NCBI GenBank assembly: GCA_036504855.1
Contig: DASXUL010000031.1
Span: forward strand, 1 to 64,000
Origin: DASXUL01 sp036504855
Lineage (GTDB): Bacteria; Armatimonadota; DTGP01; JAKQQT01
Length of the DNA stretch: 64,000 bases
Direction: 5' to 3'
This document shows positions 17,062 to 26,440 of this stretch, in pieces (position 1 is the first letter of the stretch; each line of letters opens with the position of its first letter). The notes under the pieces are model-generated. The model had not been told where the DNA came from. It was given only the letters and a program-made list of their open reading frames with translations, and did no database searches. A program made the position numbers and the translations under genes.

Positions 17062-18147
17062 CTAGATGACTTCCAAGCCGTCGCGGTCTGGGAGGGTTGG
17101 GAAGGGCGCGTGCGGCTCGGCCTGATACCAGAACGATGTGCTGGAGATGTCGTCCTGCATCGGAAGGTAGCGGCCGTCCGGGCGCCAGCCGAGCGCCTGG
17201 ATGGTCACCCTCAGGTCCTGCTGGAAGCGGATGGGGTCCTGAACGTGCCAGCGATAGAGGCCGAACCGTTGCTGGCTCTGGTAGAGGCCGTCTGGCTTGA
17301 TGACCTGCGGCAAGCCGAGGTAGGGGGTGCTGAAGACGCCGTACTCGCCTTGCGGGTGCTCGAAATTCCAGGCGCCGCCGAAGTAGTCTTCGGTGCCCGT
17401 GCCGCAGATAGTGGGGAAATCGGTATCGCCATCCAGGTAGAACTTGATCTCGCCCTCGCCCCACCAGCCCGTGTTGTTCACGCCCCAGGCCAGGTAGGTT
17501 CCCACATACTGCCCCCAGCCCTTCACCCCATCCAGAAGGGTGTGAACGGTCTTGTACGGCAGCGGGTTGCTGCGGCGGAACTGAGCGTGGAAGTATGCTG
17601 CGTCGTCGGGAACCTCCGTCAGCGTGTAATCCACCTGGTAGTAGTAGCCGCCACACGGCTCATGCCAGAGGTTCTCCACCGTGATCCGGGCGCTCTTGCG
17701 GAACGGCATCTCCCAGTAGCTGTTGAACCCGCCGGCCGGGTTCACCGCAACGGGCAGGCTGGAAACGTTGCACCGTTTGCACCAACCGCTGCAGAAGAGA
17801 TCGCCCAGCGGGACCTCCACGCTGGGGGTCTCCTCGCCGTCCCAGTAGACGCGGATCACGAGGCGCCGCCAGAAATCCGGGTGAACCGTGTTCCAGAAAT
17901 GTTGGATGGCTCCTGGCCCCTCGATGTCGGCGATGGTGACCGTCTCGTTGGGAGGGATTGTGATGCAGGGAGATACCTTCCAGCCCTGGCCCAGTTCGCG
18001 GGCGCAGCGCGACCCAGAGCCTTCGGTGGCCATGCCGGCCTTGCCCTTCTCGCCGGTGAAGTTCTCCGCGCTGATGCTGCGCGATTGCGCTCTGGAAAGG
18101 CGCGAGACGTTGTGCAGGCCGATGCCCAGCCCGTTGAATCCGTCCAT
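17062..18147 (-). CDS. DUF2961 / GH172-family enzyme
   Basis: The 361-residue sequence follows the DUF2961 pattern: ITIPPNETVTIADIEGPGAIQHFWNT, VIRVYWDGEETPSVEVPLGDLF, FNSYWEMPFRKSARITVEN, the YFHAQFRR segment, and the acidic GTGTEDYFGGAWNFE motif near residue 243. Characterised members (GH172) act on fructofuranosyl and related furanosyl linkages, some forming or cleaving difructose dianhydrides. The substrate here is not determinable. No signal peptide is evident from the ATG at 18147, which has AGGAG 11 nt upstream. It lies downstream of a strong hairpin terminator that separates it from the next minus-strand gene. Confidence 0.85.
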   Translation of the reverse strand: MDGFNGLGIGLHNVSRLSRAQSRSISAENFTGEKGKAGMATEGSGSRCARELGQGWKVSPCITIPPNETVTIADIEGPGAIQHFWNTVHPDFWRRLVIRVYWDGEETPSVEVPLGDLFCSGWCKRCNVSSLPVAVNPAGGFNSYWEMPFRKSARITVENLWHEPCGGYYYQVDYTLTEVPDDAAYFHAQFRRSNPLPYKTVHTLLDGVKGWGQYVGTYLAWGVNNTGWWGEGEIKFYLDGDTDFPTICGTGTEDYFGGAWNFEHPQGEYGVFSTPYLGLPQVIKPDGLYQSQQRFGLYRWHVQDPIRFQQDLRVTIQALGWRPDGRYLPMQDDISSTSFWYQAEPHAPFPTLPDRDGLEVI

Positions 18148-18223
18148 GAGGCTTGTGCTCCTGTGAGTGGTCTCTGGCGGCGGGCCGCCGCCCATGCAGT
18201 TTAGGGTTCGGGGGCGGGACGAG

Positions 18224-18259
18224 GAAAAGCCCGAAGCGGGGTTCCGCTTCGGGCTTTTC
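18224..18259 (-). terminator. Rho-independent-type hairpin
   Basis: GAAAAGCCCGAAGCGG (18224-18239) pairs perfectly with CCGCTTCGGGCTTTTC (18244-18259) around GGTT. The run of T at the end of either arm gives short U-tracts, so it could work on both strands. It lies about 40 bp past the stop of the minus-strand gene at 18299-20902. Confidence 0.8.
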
Positions 18260-18298
18260 CGGCGCCGGTTCCGGGCCTGGGCCCGGTATGGCATTGCG

Positions 18299-20902
18299 TT
18301 ACCGAACGGCGATCATATGCAGGATGCCGTCTGTGGAAGCGCCGAGCACGAAGTCAACGCCCGGGATCTGACCGGTGGCGGCGAGGGCGCCGCGAACCGG
18401 GGTGATCACGGAGATGATCTGCTGATCGTCACCGTTCAGCGGGATACCGGAGAGGATCTCGCGGTTTTCCGTGGCGCGGTAGAGCAGGTTGTTGGTCTCA
18501 ACGGGCATGCTCATGCTTCCGCCGGTGTTGCTGGCGTTGAACAGGCCGGGGAGGGTCAGGCCTACGGAGGCGCCGGCCGGATCGAAGGAAACGATGCGGC
18601 CATCGGCGGTGCCGGCCTGGATCAGGTTGGTGCGCTTCTCATAGAAGGCGCCGGCGATCAGCGGGCTGCCCAGGTTGGCGACCGTGCTGACGTTGCCGTT
18701 GACGATGTTCACCTTGCTGAACGTCTGACCGGTGCCAGTGCCCAGGTAGGCGGCCGGGCCAACCATCAGCGGGGAGGTGACCGCGGCCACCGGGGCGCTG
18801 TTGATCGGAACGAGGTCCGGGAAGGACAGCGTGTAGACGCCGCTGTTGGAGCCCACTACCACGCGGTTGGCGTACGGGACGCTCGGCGAGGAGGTGGTGA
18901 TGCCAGAGCCGAGGCTGGCTTCCTTGGTGACCGTGGCCAGGGTGTCGGCCGGAACGACAGCCACCTTGGAGGCGCCGTTCAGGCTGTAGGAGACCACCAG
19001 TTGATCGGCGGCGAGGCCGGAGATCGCGTGGTCAACAACGGCGGGAGCGGTGTAGATCTTCGCGCCGGCCGCGAACGGCTTGCCGGAGATCGTTTCGCCC
19101 GTCTTGAGGTTGAACCGGTAGATGGAACCGCCGTCGGTGGCGACGTAAGCGAAGTCCTTCAACACGGCGGCGCGGCCAATGACCTTGCCATCCAGGAACT
19201 TGCCCAACTCGAACCCCGGCATATCATTGCCGGTGGCGGGGTTGATGACGAAGAGCGTCTGGCCGGAAGCCGCGATGGCAACCCGGGCGTCATCGGTGCG
19301 GGTGGCCGCCGTGGGCGAGCCTTCCACCATGGCGCCGAGCTTGCGGCTCTGAATGGCCTGAACCATCGTGCCGCCAATCAGGCCGCCGCGGAGAGCGCCC
19401 GAGGCGCCGCCGGAGGCGACAGTGTACTGGCCGGTGAAGGTGGCCGGGTTGAACGGGGCGTAGTCGGTTGTGTTAAACGGCGCCACGGCGGATTCGGCGC
19501 CGGGCTTGGCGTTCAGCGTGCCCTTGAGACTGGCGTTGCCAAAGGCATCGTACGTGGCGACCACGCTAAACGTGCCCGTTTCAATGGCGGCGCCGAGGTC
19601 CGGATTGGCGTAGGAGATCGTGAACGTTCCGGTGTAAGTAACAACAACGCCGTCAACGGCGGCGACGGATCCGCTCAGGAGCAGGTTGTAGCGGCTGAGA
19701 TCGCGATCCTGCAGGTCTGGAGCGCCGATGCCGAGGTAGGCGGCCAGAGGACCGCCGGCGTTGAAGGGCTCGCCCACGTCCGCTCGACCGTTGCCGTTCG
19801 AGTCCGTGTTGACGATATTGCCTTCGGCGATGCTGGCGGAGAAGCCCAGGACGCCTCCGATGAGAGAGCCGGAAACGATGCCGGTTTTGCCGCCCGCGGC
19901 CGGAACATAGGTCCCGTGGAAGGTGGCGGGGTTGAAGATGGCGTAGTCCGTGTTGGCCCACGCGGCTTCCGTGGTCGAGAAGCCAGGCTTGGCGACGAGG
20001 GTGGCGGTGAGTTTGGCGGCGCCGGTGCTGGCTTCGTTGTAGTCCGCAACCAGCGTGAAGTCGCCCGTCTCAATGGTCAGTCCGGTGGGGAACAGGTTGC
20101 CGTCGTTGTAGACGAGGGAGAACGTTCCCGCGTATGACACTGTCGTGCCGGACACGGATGTCACCGTGCCGTTGAACTTCAGCGAATAGCGGTTCAGGTC
20201 GTTGTCGGTCAGCGGCGGGGCGCCAACGTAGAAGTAGGTGGAGAGGGGCGCCGTCATGGCGAAGGTCTCGCCAACTTCAGCGACGCCGTCGCCGTTCTCA
20301 TCGCCGTTGGAGGCCGTGCCGTTAGACAGGCTCGCCGCGAAGCCGATGTTGCCTGCGTTGACGCTGGCGGTGATCACACCCGTGGCCGGATCTGAGTTCG
20401 GCGTGTAGACGCCGAAGAAGCGGCCGGGGTTGTACAAGGAAAAGTCCGTAGCCGCGAACTTCGGATCCGAGGAAACCGAGCCCGGATTAGCGGTGAGGGT
20501 TCCGGTGATCTTGGCGGCGCCTGATCCATCGAACTTGGCGCGCAGGTCCAACGTTCCGGTTTCAATGTCTGTGGTCAGATCCGGGCCGCTGTACGTGATG
20601 GTGAAGGTGCCCGTGTAGCGCACTGATGTGCCGGAGACTTCCGCGACGACGCCGTTGAGGGTGGCGAAGTACCGGTTCAAGTCATTGTCGAGGATCGCTG
20701 GGGCCGAGCCCGAGGAGCGGTAACTGGTAAATGCCGCGTTCGTAACCGTGAATGTCTCGTTTACGTCGGCCTTACCGTTGTGGTTAGCGTCGTTGTTCAC
20801 GACGGTGGCGTTAGCCATTGTGAAGCCGAAACCATCGGCCCGGGCAGGAGCCGTCCCCAACCCGGTCAAGACGAGGAGGGCGGCCGCCCATCTCAATTTC
20901 AT
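18299..20902 (-). CDS. Secreted protein: three EF-hand-loop repeats plus a beta-propeller-like region
   Basis: A signal peptide (MKLRWAAALLVLTGLGTAPARA) precedes three direct repeats of about 165 residues (24-185, 187-350, 353-515). Each opens with a perfect 12-residue EF-hand-type loop, DANHNGKADVNE (38-49), DENGDGVAEVGE (201-212) and DSNGNGRADVGE (367-378), and then shows DNDLNRY, V-Y-x-GTF, IETG, AKPG and FNPATF-like motifs. Residues 520-867 look like a PQQ/quinoprotein-type beta-propeller (repeated LFVINPATG, YRFNLKTGE, RIVSFDPAG strands). No known family was recognised for the repeat. The start at 20902 has AAAGGAAG about 8 nt upstream. It is likely an extracellular or cell-surface calcium-binding protein. 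Confidence 0.8.
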   Translation of the reverse strand: MKLRWAAALLVLTGLGTAPARADGFGFTMANATVVNNDANHNGKADVNETFTVTNAAFTSYRSSGSAPAILDNDLNRYFATLNGVVAEVSGTSVRYTGTFTITYSGPDLTTDIETGTLDLRAKFDGSGAAKITGTLTANPGSVSSDPKFAATDFSLYNPGRFFGVYTPNSDPATGVITASVNAGNIGFAASLSNGTASNGDENGDGVAEVGETFAMTAPLSTYFYVGAPPLTDNDLNRYSLKFNGTVTSVSGTTVSYAGTFSLVYNDGNLFPTGLTIETGDFTLVADYNEASTGAAKLTATLVAKPGFSTTEAAWANTDYAIFNPATFHGTYVPAAGGKTGIVSGSLIGGVLGFSASIAEGNIVNTDSNGNGRADVGEPFNAGGPLAAYLGIGAPDLQDRDLSRYNLLLSGSVAAVDGVVVTYTGTFTISYANPDLGAAIETGTFSVVATYDAFGNASLKGTLNAKPGAESAVAPFNTTDYAPFNPATFTGQYTVASGGASGALRGGLIGGTMVQAIQSRKLGAMVEGSPTAATRTDDARVAIAASGQTLFVINPATGNDMPGFELGKFLDGKVIGRAAVLKDFAYVATDGGSIYRFNLKTGETISGKPFAAGAKIYTAPAVVDHAISGLAADQLVVSYSLNGASKVAVVPADTLATVTKEASLGSGITTSSPSVPYANRVVVGSNSGVYTLSFPDLVPINSAPVAAVTSPLMVGPAAYLGTGTGQTFSKVNIVNGNVSTVANLGSPLIAGAFYEKRTNLIQAGTADGRIVSFDPAGASVGLTLPGLFNASNTGGSMSMPVETNNLLYRATENREILSGIPLNGDDQQIISVITPVRGALAATGQIPGVDFVLGASTDGILHMIAVR

Positions 20903-21540
20903 CGTCTGACTTCCTTTCATTACGCGGGGAAATCCAGGGCACGCAGGGGAGCGCGCCACCAAGTTGTTCGAGTGAGGGCCGCTTTCACCCGGGGTTCCCC
21001 CCGGGCGCGCCCCCATCAGGGATAAATCGTCTGCTGTATGAAAGGGAACACGCGAATCCGCCAGCACAGACGCGCGGAACCCCAGATGCGGAAATCAGAA
21101 GGGGATGACACAAGAGTGAACTACCTGCAGGGTCGGGGCCAGAAGGAGGAACCGACACACGGCGTTCGGCGCTTCTCCGCTGCCGACGATCCTGTAGGAT
21201 TCAGAGAGAGACTCTTTTGTGTCCGACCCCGGCCGGCGCCTTTACTACCCCGGCCCCACCAAGAGCGGGCTGAGAAGCCCCTCCCAAAAAGCAGAAGGAC
21301 AGCCGCTTCCCGTTCACTGCCTGGCGCCTCCATTATAATACGAATCGGGCGCGGTTTTCATCCGGCGTGCCTAAAAGTTTGCCACGCGGCAATGAACGCG
21401 CGATCACGCTGATTCCGCAACAAAGAGCGGGTAGACGCACCATGAACTATGATCGGTCGCCTGAACGCGGCTCTTTACCCGTATGACACGAATGGCCACG
21501 CTCCCGCAACGGGTCGGGGCTCGCTAGGAGGCGAATCGGA
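20903..21540. other. 638-bp intergenic region between divergent genes
   Basis: No convincing gene is seen. A short open frame at 21038-21412 has low-quality composition and no homology that can be recognised. The region should carry the promoters for the two divergent genes. A TATAAT at 21334-21339 is readable on both strands but has no good -35 partner. AGGAGG at 21526-21531 is the ribosome site of the next gene. Confidence 0.5.
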
Positions 21541-22575
21541 TTGACGCAACCAACCACGCTTGGACGGAGGCTGGCCAACGCGGGCGCAGCGGCGCTGGCG
21601 GCCGGGCTCATGGCGGCCATGGCGTACGCCCCCAACCTCAGCCCCTACCACAACCGGGTGCGCGGCGTCTTCCTCTCCGTTGCGCCAATCTCCGCCGGTT
21701 TCCTGTTAGGCGCCGCCGCGCCCGCGTTCTGCCTCCGCCGCATGCGCGCTATCCTCCTCGCCGCGGCGCTCATCCTGCTGGCCGCGCTCTGGCCCCGCCT
21801 GCGAACTGACATCCCCTCGGCCTCACGCACAATGGTCCTGGGCGGCGGCCTCTGCATCGCCGTGGTCTTCGTTCGCATCGGCATGCTCCAGGCCGGCGTT
21901 ACCTGGGGCGGGCGCGAGGCGGACGATTCGGCCCCCAGATGGGCGGCGACCTTGGCCATCGCGTTCGCCTGGGCCTGGCTCGGCCTCACCGTGGCCAACC
22001 CCCGCGAAACGTTCGCCCCCACCCGCTGGCTCCTCACCGCAACCGGCGACCGGCCTTCCGCGTCCGCCCTCGCCGTGCCGATCGTCACCCGTCGAGAGTA
22101 TGCAGTCTCGTCCGTGAACCCCGGGCCAGACCTGGTTCGCCGCGACGCTGGCATGTACCGGTTTGCTCTTCACAGCATAGCCGTCAAGCGCGGCGAGGCC
22201 ATGGCGGCCGCCTCCGTGGAACGCCGGGACGGCGCGCCGTTGCGCGAACCAATGTGGCTCAGTGTGGACGTCGCGGACCCGATCGCCCCCGCCTTCGGAG
22301 CCGGCCTCGACCGTGAGACCGCTCTCCTCCCCGGCGACCCCAGTCTCCGCGCCGTCCATCAATCGGGTCGCGCGAAACGCCTCACGGCTTACGCCTGGTT
22401 CGGCCTCACGCAAAGCGCCCCCTCGCTTCACGTTCGCGTTCGGCTGTGGGCTGTGCGCCGCGAGCATCCAGACGGAGGCCTGGACCTCGTGGCTCGCCAG
22501 GACGCCGATTTCGGCCTCATCCGCGTCTCACCCCGCCTTCCGGCCTGGTTGATCGCTCCACGCCGGCGCCCATAG
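21541..22575 (+). CDS. Hypothetical membrane protein (TTG start)
   Basis: A 344-residue protein of no recognised family. The N-terminal half has hydrophobic segments at about 13-32, 43-62, 67-84, 98-115 and 135-153; the C-terminal half (from about 165) is hydrophilic and probably outside the membrane. The TTG start is chosen because AGGAGG lies 9 nt upstream and no ATG competes. It probably shares a transcript with the downstream secreted protein gene, 60 bp away. Confidence 0.65.
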   Translation: MTQPTTLGRRLANAGAAALAAGLMAAMAYAPNLSPYHNRVRGVFLSVAPISAGFLLGAAAPAFCLRRMRAILLAAALILLAALWPRLRTDIPSASRTMVLGGGLCIAVVFVRIGMLQAGVTWGGREADDSAPRWAATLAIAFAWAWLGLTVANPRETFAPTRWLLTATGDRPSASALAVPIVTRREYAVSSVNPGPDLVRRDAGMYRFALHSIAVKRGEAMAAASVERRDGAPLREPMWLSVDVADPIAPAFGAGLDRETALLPGDPSLRAVHQSGRAKRLTAYAWFGLTQSAPSLHVRVRLWAVRREHPDGGLDLVARQDADFGLIRVSPRLPAWLIAPRRRP

Positions 22576-22635
22576 CCATACGCCTGCCGCAACGCCTAGG
22601 ATGGCCGGGAGCACAACGCGTCCGAGGAGAACGCC

Positions 22636-25272
22636 ATGCACATCGTTCGTCTCTGTCTTCCGGCGCTGCTGGCGGTTGCGGGCCACGCGACCGAGCCGGC
22701 GGCGCCCCTCGTGAAGGACCTCGTTCAGTTCGCCGGCGGAAAGCCCGTTCCCATCGTGGCTGTGGCCGCATGGGACGGGGCTGTTGAGCGCTCCGGGCCT
22801 CCGCCTTCAACAGCCGGCAAGGCATGGCTCCCGGCTCTCCAGGCCATCGCCGAAGGAGCCTCGACACCAAGCGATACCGCCATCCCCTTCGGTTTCGGCG
22901 CCGTGTGGACCATTGCGCCCGACGAGATGACGGTCCCCAGCCTGCCCATCGGCCCGTTCGACCCGCTGACGACCCTACGGGCGGACACCCTGTTTCCGAT
23001 GGTCGCCGCCAGCCTAACGCCGGAACAGATGGAGAAGGCCTCCGCGGGCGGGTTGACCTGGAATGATTGGACGGTGGACCAGCAGCGCCTGCTCACCGCC
23101 GCGTTTAGCCGGCCCGGCCTCTCCGCCTCCACGGTATCGTGGGCGGGCGGGGTACCAACATCGCGCGCCACACCGTTGCCCGGCGGCGCGCTGCCCATCT
23201 GGCGCGCAAGGGTGCGCCTTGGGCTGGCCTTTCGATATCTGCGCATCCCCGCCGCGGACGGTGGATTCGGCTCTGGGTACTATCTGCACACCGAAGAGCC
23301 GCGGCTCCGTTTCCCTTCCGAATCGATGTCTCCCATCGGGTACGACCCCCCGATTACGTCGCACTGCCGACAGACCGCCAGACTGAAGCCGCAGGGCATC
23401 GCCTTCGGCAGCGCGGCGCTGTCGGCCCCGATCGGCGTCTCCGGTTCCCTCACCGTCGCCGAGGTCGTCAAGGCCGCCGCTGCGGCAACCGGTCTGTCGA
23501 TAAAGGTCGATCCGCATTTCGCCGGCAAGCCCGCCTTCGTTGGCGACTCCAGGTTGCGCGCCGGCGACGTTATGAAGGCTCTGGCGTTCGACCTCAGCGC
23601 CGCGTGGCGTCGCATTGGCCGTCACCTGTACCTGGCGTGGGACATGCTGGGTTTCGCGGCGTTCGACACGCTGCTGCGGGAGACCGCCGAACCCGTGCAG
23701 GAGGCGTTGCGCACCTTCTCGGCATCGATCGCCAGAAGCGGTTGGGTGGCCGACGCGTTCCAATACGTGGCGCCGCGGGCCGCGGCGCGAATCGGCCCAA
23801 CCCCGGAACAAGTTGCCGCGCTCGCACGGGTCCCCCCCATCACGGCGAACGTGATCAACGCGGAGGACGCCAGTACGCTTCCCTTCAGCCAGTTGACTTC
23901 GGCGCAGCAGGCCGCCATCCGCGCGGTGATGCCGCCGATCGAGCCCGGCGATCTCCAGCGCGCCGTCGTCGGTAACCTGACCATCGAGGCCACCGTTCAG
24001 GTTCCAGGGCTGCCGCCGATGCTGCTAGGCGAAAACGGGCTCGCGGGGATTGACGCCGTGTTCACCGCGCCCGCGCCGGCCCAGAATCCCAAGGCCGACT
24101 GGCCGCCGAAGAACCTGCCGGGCGAGGGCTCCATCCGGTTGCCGCAGCCGGTGCGAGCGCTGGCGCCGACCCTCCTCACCCGCGGCGAATGGCCCCGACT
24201 GCTGGAGCAGATGCGCCGAAAGGGCCTCAATTGCCTGTACTTCCCCGTGCTGTGGGACGGACACGCAACCTTCCCGTGCAAAGCCTTCCCGCTGGCTCCA
24301 GAGGCGCGCGGCGTGGATCTGCTGGCCGAGGTAGCGACACGGGCGAAGCCGCTTGGCATTCGCGTTGTTGGAGTTGTCCATACGCTCGCGTGGCGCTTCC
24401 CTGGAGGCGGCGAGCTCCACTGGCTGCACCGGCATCCGGAAATGGTGGACGTGGACGCGGCGGGCCGCACGCGGCGCGAATGGGCCACGCCGGAACGGTT
24501 GCGCTCGCCGCTCTACAAAGGCGCCGACTGGGCGGAGGACCCACTCGCGTTTTCCGATATGGCGGACCCGACCCTGCCGGCGGTGCGCTCACGCCTGCTG
24601 GCCTTCTGCGCCGAGCTGCGGGCCCACGGCGGCCTTGACGGCGTGGCGCTGGCCCATTGGACACGCGGCGCGGGCCAAGATTACCCCGGCTCGCTGATGC
24701 CGATGTTGGGTTACACGATACCTGCCCGCGCGGCCTTCCTCGAAAAGCGCGACGAGGATATCGCCGACACGCCGTTGGAGCCATTCTGGCGAGGGCGAAC
24801 GTGGTCGCCGTTCGGCCCCGCCGATCAGAGGCTCGTGTTCTCGGACACGGCGAGCCAGTGGCGGGGGCTGCAGTGGGATGCGGAGATCGATCTGGTGGAC
24901 GCGCTGGAAGACGAACTGCGCAAGACGTGGATAGCCGGCGTGAGCGTGTTCTACCCCTATGAAGCCGCAGTCCCGGCGCCGTTGGCGGCCAAGCGATTGG
25001 AAGCGGATACGCTCATCGCCTCAACCGCTTCGGGGAAAGGGGAGTACCAATGGCTTCCGGCGCCGAAGCCCGTCGATCCCGCGCCCGGCTACATCCAGAC
25101 CTACCTCGGCGACGAACTGGCGAAGGCCAACGAGAACCGCGCCGCCCGAGCCGCCATCCGCCTTCAGCGCCTCACCGGCCCCTCCGCCGCCAACCTCGCC
25201 GGCGTCGTGCTGGACTTCACCACCGGCCCAGACCTGATGTGGGATGCGTTGAGGTTGGTCGCCGGGCCGTGA
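22636..25272 (+). CDS. Secreted protein with an STN-like region and a GHL10-like glycosidase domain
   Basis: The signal peptide is MHIVRLCLPALLAVAGHA. Residues about 265-335 (SLTVAEVVKAAAAATGLSIKVDPH...LRAGDVMKALAFDLSAAWRR) resemble the STN fold of secretins and TonB-dependent receptors. Residues about 505-850 resemble the GHL10 (DUF187-type) family: ALAPTLLTRGEWPRLLEQM, RKGLNCLYFPVLWDG, PLGIRVVGVVHTLAW and the LHWLHRHPEMVDVDAAG segment. A carbohydrate-related role is inferred from the second part only. The ATG at 22636 has GAGGAG upstream. 878 residues; both domain calls are by pattern. Confidence 0.65.
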   Translation: MHIVRLCLPALLAVAGHATEPAAPLVKDLVQFAGGKPVPIVAVAAWDGAVERSGPPPSTAGKAWLPALQAIAEGASTPSDTAIPFGFGAVWTIAPDEMTVPSLPIGPFDPLTTLRADTLFPMVAASLTPEQMEKASAGGLTWNDWTVDQQRLLTAAFSRPGLSASTVSWAGGVPTSRATPLPGGALPIWRARVRLGLAFRYLRIPAADGGFGSGYYLHTEEPRLRFPSESMSPIGYDPPITSHCRQTARLKPQGIAFGSAALSAPIGVSGSLTVAEVVKAAAAATGLSIKVDPHFAGKPAFVGDSRLRAGDVMKALAFDLSAAWRRIGRHLYLAWDMLGFAAFDTLLRETAEPVQEALRTFSASIARSGWVADAFQYVAPRAAARIGPTPEQVAALARVPPITANVINAEDASTLPFSQLTSAQQAAIRAVMPPIEPGDLQRAVVGNLTIEATVQVPGLPPMLLGENGLAGIDAVFTAPAPAQNPKADWPPKNLPGEGSIRLPQPVRALAPTLLTRGEWPRLLEQMRRKGLNCLYFPVLWDGHATFPCKAFPLAPEARGVDLLAEVATRAKPLGIRVVGVVHTLAWRFPGGGELHWLHRHPEMVDVDAAGRTRREWATPERLRSPLYKGADWAEDPLAFSDMADPTLPAVRSRLLAFCAELRAHGGLDGVALAHWTRGAGQDYPGSLMPMLGYTIPARAAFLEKRDEDIADTPLEPFWRGRTWSPFGPADQRLVFSDTASQWRGLQWDAEIDLVDALEDELRKTWIAGVSVFYPYEAAVPAPLAAKRLEADTLIASTASGKGEYQWLPAPKPVDPAPGYIQTYLGDELAKANENRAARAAIRLQRLTGPSAANLAGVVLDFTTGPDLMWDALRLVAGP

Positions 25273-25274
25273 CG

Positions 25275-25393
25275 CGTCAGCTGTCAGCTATCAGCCTTCA
25301 GCAATCAACCGGAAGCTCCGCCCAACGAGGACAGTATCCTCGACGGGCGGAGCTTCCGGCTGATGGCTGAAGGCTGATAGCAGACAGCTGATA
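25275..25393. repeat. Heptad inverted-repeat element, copy D
   Basis: Incoming units TCAGCTG/TCAGCTA/TCAGCCT/TCAGCAA (25277-25306) lead into the stem GGAAGCTCCGCCC (25311-25323), mirrored by GGGCGGAGCTTCC (25346-25358). Outgoing units CGGCTGA/TGGCTGA/AGGCTGA follow up to 25392. It lies between convergent genes and would also act as a strong bidirectional stem-loop. Confidence 0.85.
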
Positions 25394-25397
25394 TTCC

Positions 25398-26336
25398 TCA
25401 CGCCATCGTGCGGTCCAGGCGGTTGAGCTGGAACTCCACGGGGGCGGCGGCGGCCAGCAGTTGCGTGGTGGTCTCGGTCTGGATGATCACGTCGTTGATG
25501 TCGGCCAGCACCTGTTCCGGCGGCAGGGTGCGGATCTGGTCGGAGATCAGGCCGAAGGTATTCTCGATGAGGTCAAGCTGGCACTCCAGGTTGGTGATGA
25601 TGTTGCCCAGTTCGCCGATCCGCTCGCGCCGCTTCTGAACCACTTCCAGGTTCTTCTGAAGCACGAGGCGGTTGGCGTCGTTGGCCGCGCCCGCGACGCT
25701 GCCCTTAAGCTGCTCGATACGGGAATCCAGCCCTGTTTGAACCTGCTCGATGATGGAGGCCATCTCGGCGGTCTTGCGGGGCTGGCCGTTCACCGGGATG
25801 CGCAGCCCATCCTGTTTCTCGGTGATGAGCACGCTGGCCAGGTCGAAAATGCGGTCCACCCATCCGGCGCCCTGGAAAACCGGGCCCGGCGTTGGGCGCA
25901 CCATGTCCACCAGGTATGCGCGGTACTGCGCGGACTTCGCGCCGAACTGGAGGAACTTGTCCAGCAGCACGTCCATCTGGCGGCAAACGATGACTGTGTG
26001 CTCACGGCCGAAACCGATTGCGGCGGCGTTGGGAAGCTGGTTGCGCATGGTTTCCAGGCGCTGGAAGCGGCCGCGATCCTGCGGCAGCAAGCCGGGCAGG
26101 ATTTCGCGCTTCATCTTGGCGCGCTCCAACTGCCGGGTGCGCAGAGCGCGCCCCTCCAGCACGTTGCGGTACCAGCCGCTGTCAGGCACGAAGAGCATGT
26201 AGCCGAGTTCCATGGCGGCGGCAACGAAGAGCACCGCCGGATCCTCCGTGGCCATCGCCACAAAGAAGGCGAACACCACGAACAGGAGGTTCAGGGGCTC
26301 CGCAAACGCCGACTTCACGGTTTGTGGCACTCTCAT
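25398..26336 (-). CDS. Membrane-anchored coiled-coil protein in the psp cluster
   Basis: A 312-residue protein not recognised as a family. Two adjacent N-terminal hydrophobic segments (LNLLFVVFAFFVAMA and VLFVAAAMELGYMLFV, about residues 15-50) are followed by a long charged, mostly helical region with heptad-like stretches (SIIEQVQTGLDSRIEQLKGS; LEVVQKRRERIGELGNIITN). It is the third gene after pspA and an NMT1-like gene on the same strand, which suggests a partner in membrane-stress sensing. That role is inference. Confidence 0.65.
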   Translation of the reverse strand: MRVPQTVKSAFAEPLNLLFVVFAFFVAMATEDPAVLFVAAAMELGYMLFVPDSGWYRNVLEGRALRTRQLERAKMKREILPGLLPQDRGRFQRLETMRNQLPNAAAIGFGREHTVIVCRQMDVLLDKFLQFGAKSAQYRAYLVDMVRPTPGPVFQGAGWVDRIFDLASVLITEKQDGLRIPVNGQPRKTAEMASIIEQVQTGLDSRIEQLKGSVAGAANDANRLVLQKNLEVVQKRRERIGELGNIITNLECQLDLIENTFGLISDQIRTLPPEQVLADINDVIIQTETTTQLLAAAAPVEFQLNRLDRTMA

Positions 26337-26440
26337 CTGTTCTTCCTATCACCCGCTCCAGGCCAACGTTGGTGAACACATCGTCCGCGGCGTCGCGTTC
26401 CATGCTCCAAAGAATCGACGTTCGCGCCGCAGCCTGCGGT

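Noticed and set aside
18167..20137. 656-codon plus-strand frame opposite the EF-hand-repeat protein
   Set aside because: It runs through the hairpin terminator at 18224-18259, has no motifs, and lies opposite a signal-peptide protein with clear internal repeats.
21038..21412. Possible 124-residue gene in the divergent intergenic region
   Set aside because: No good ribosome site, Arg/Pro-rich shadow-like composition and no similarity to a known family.
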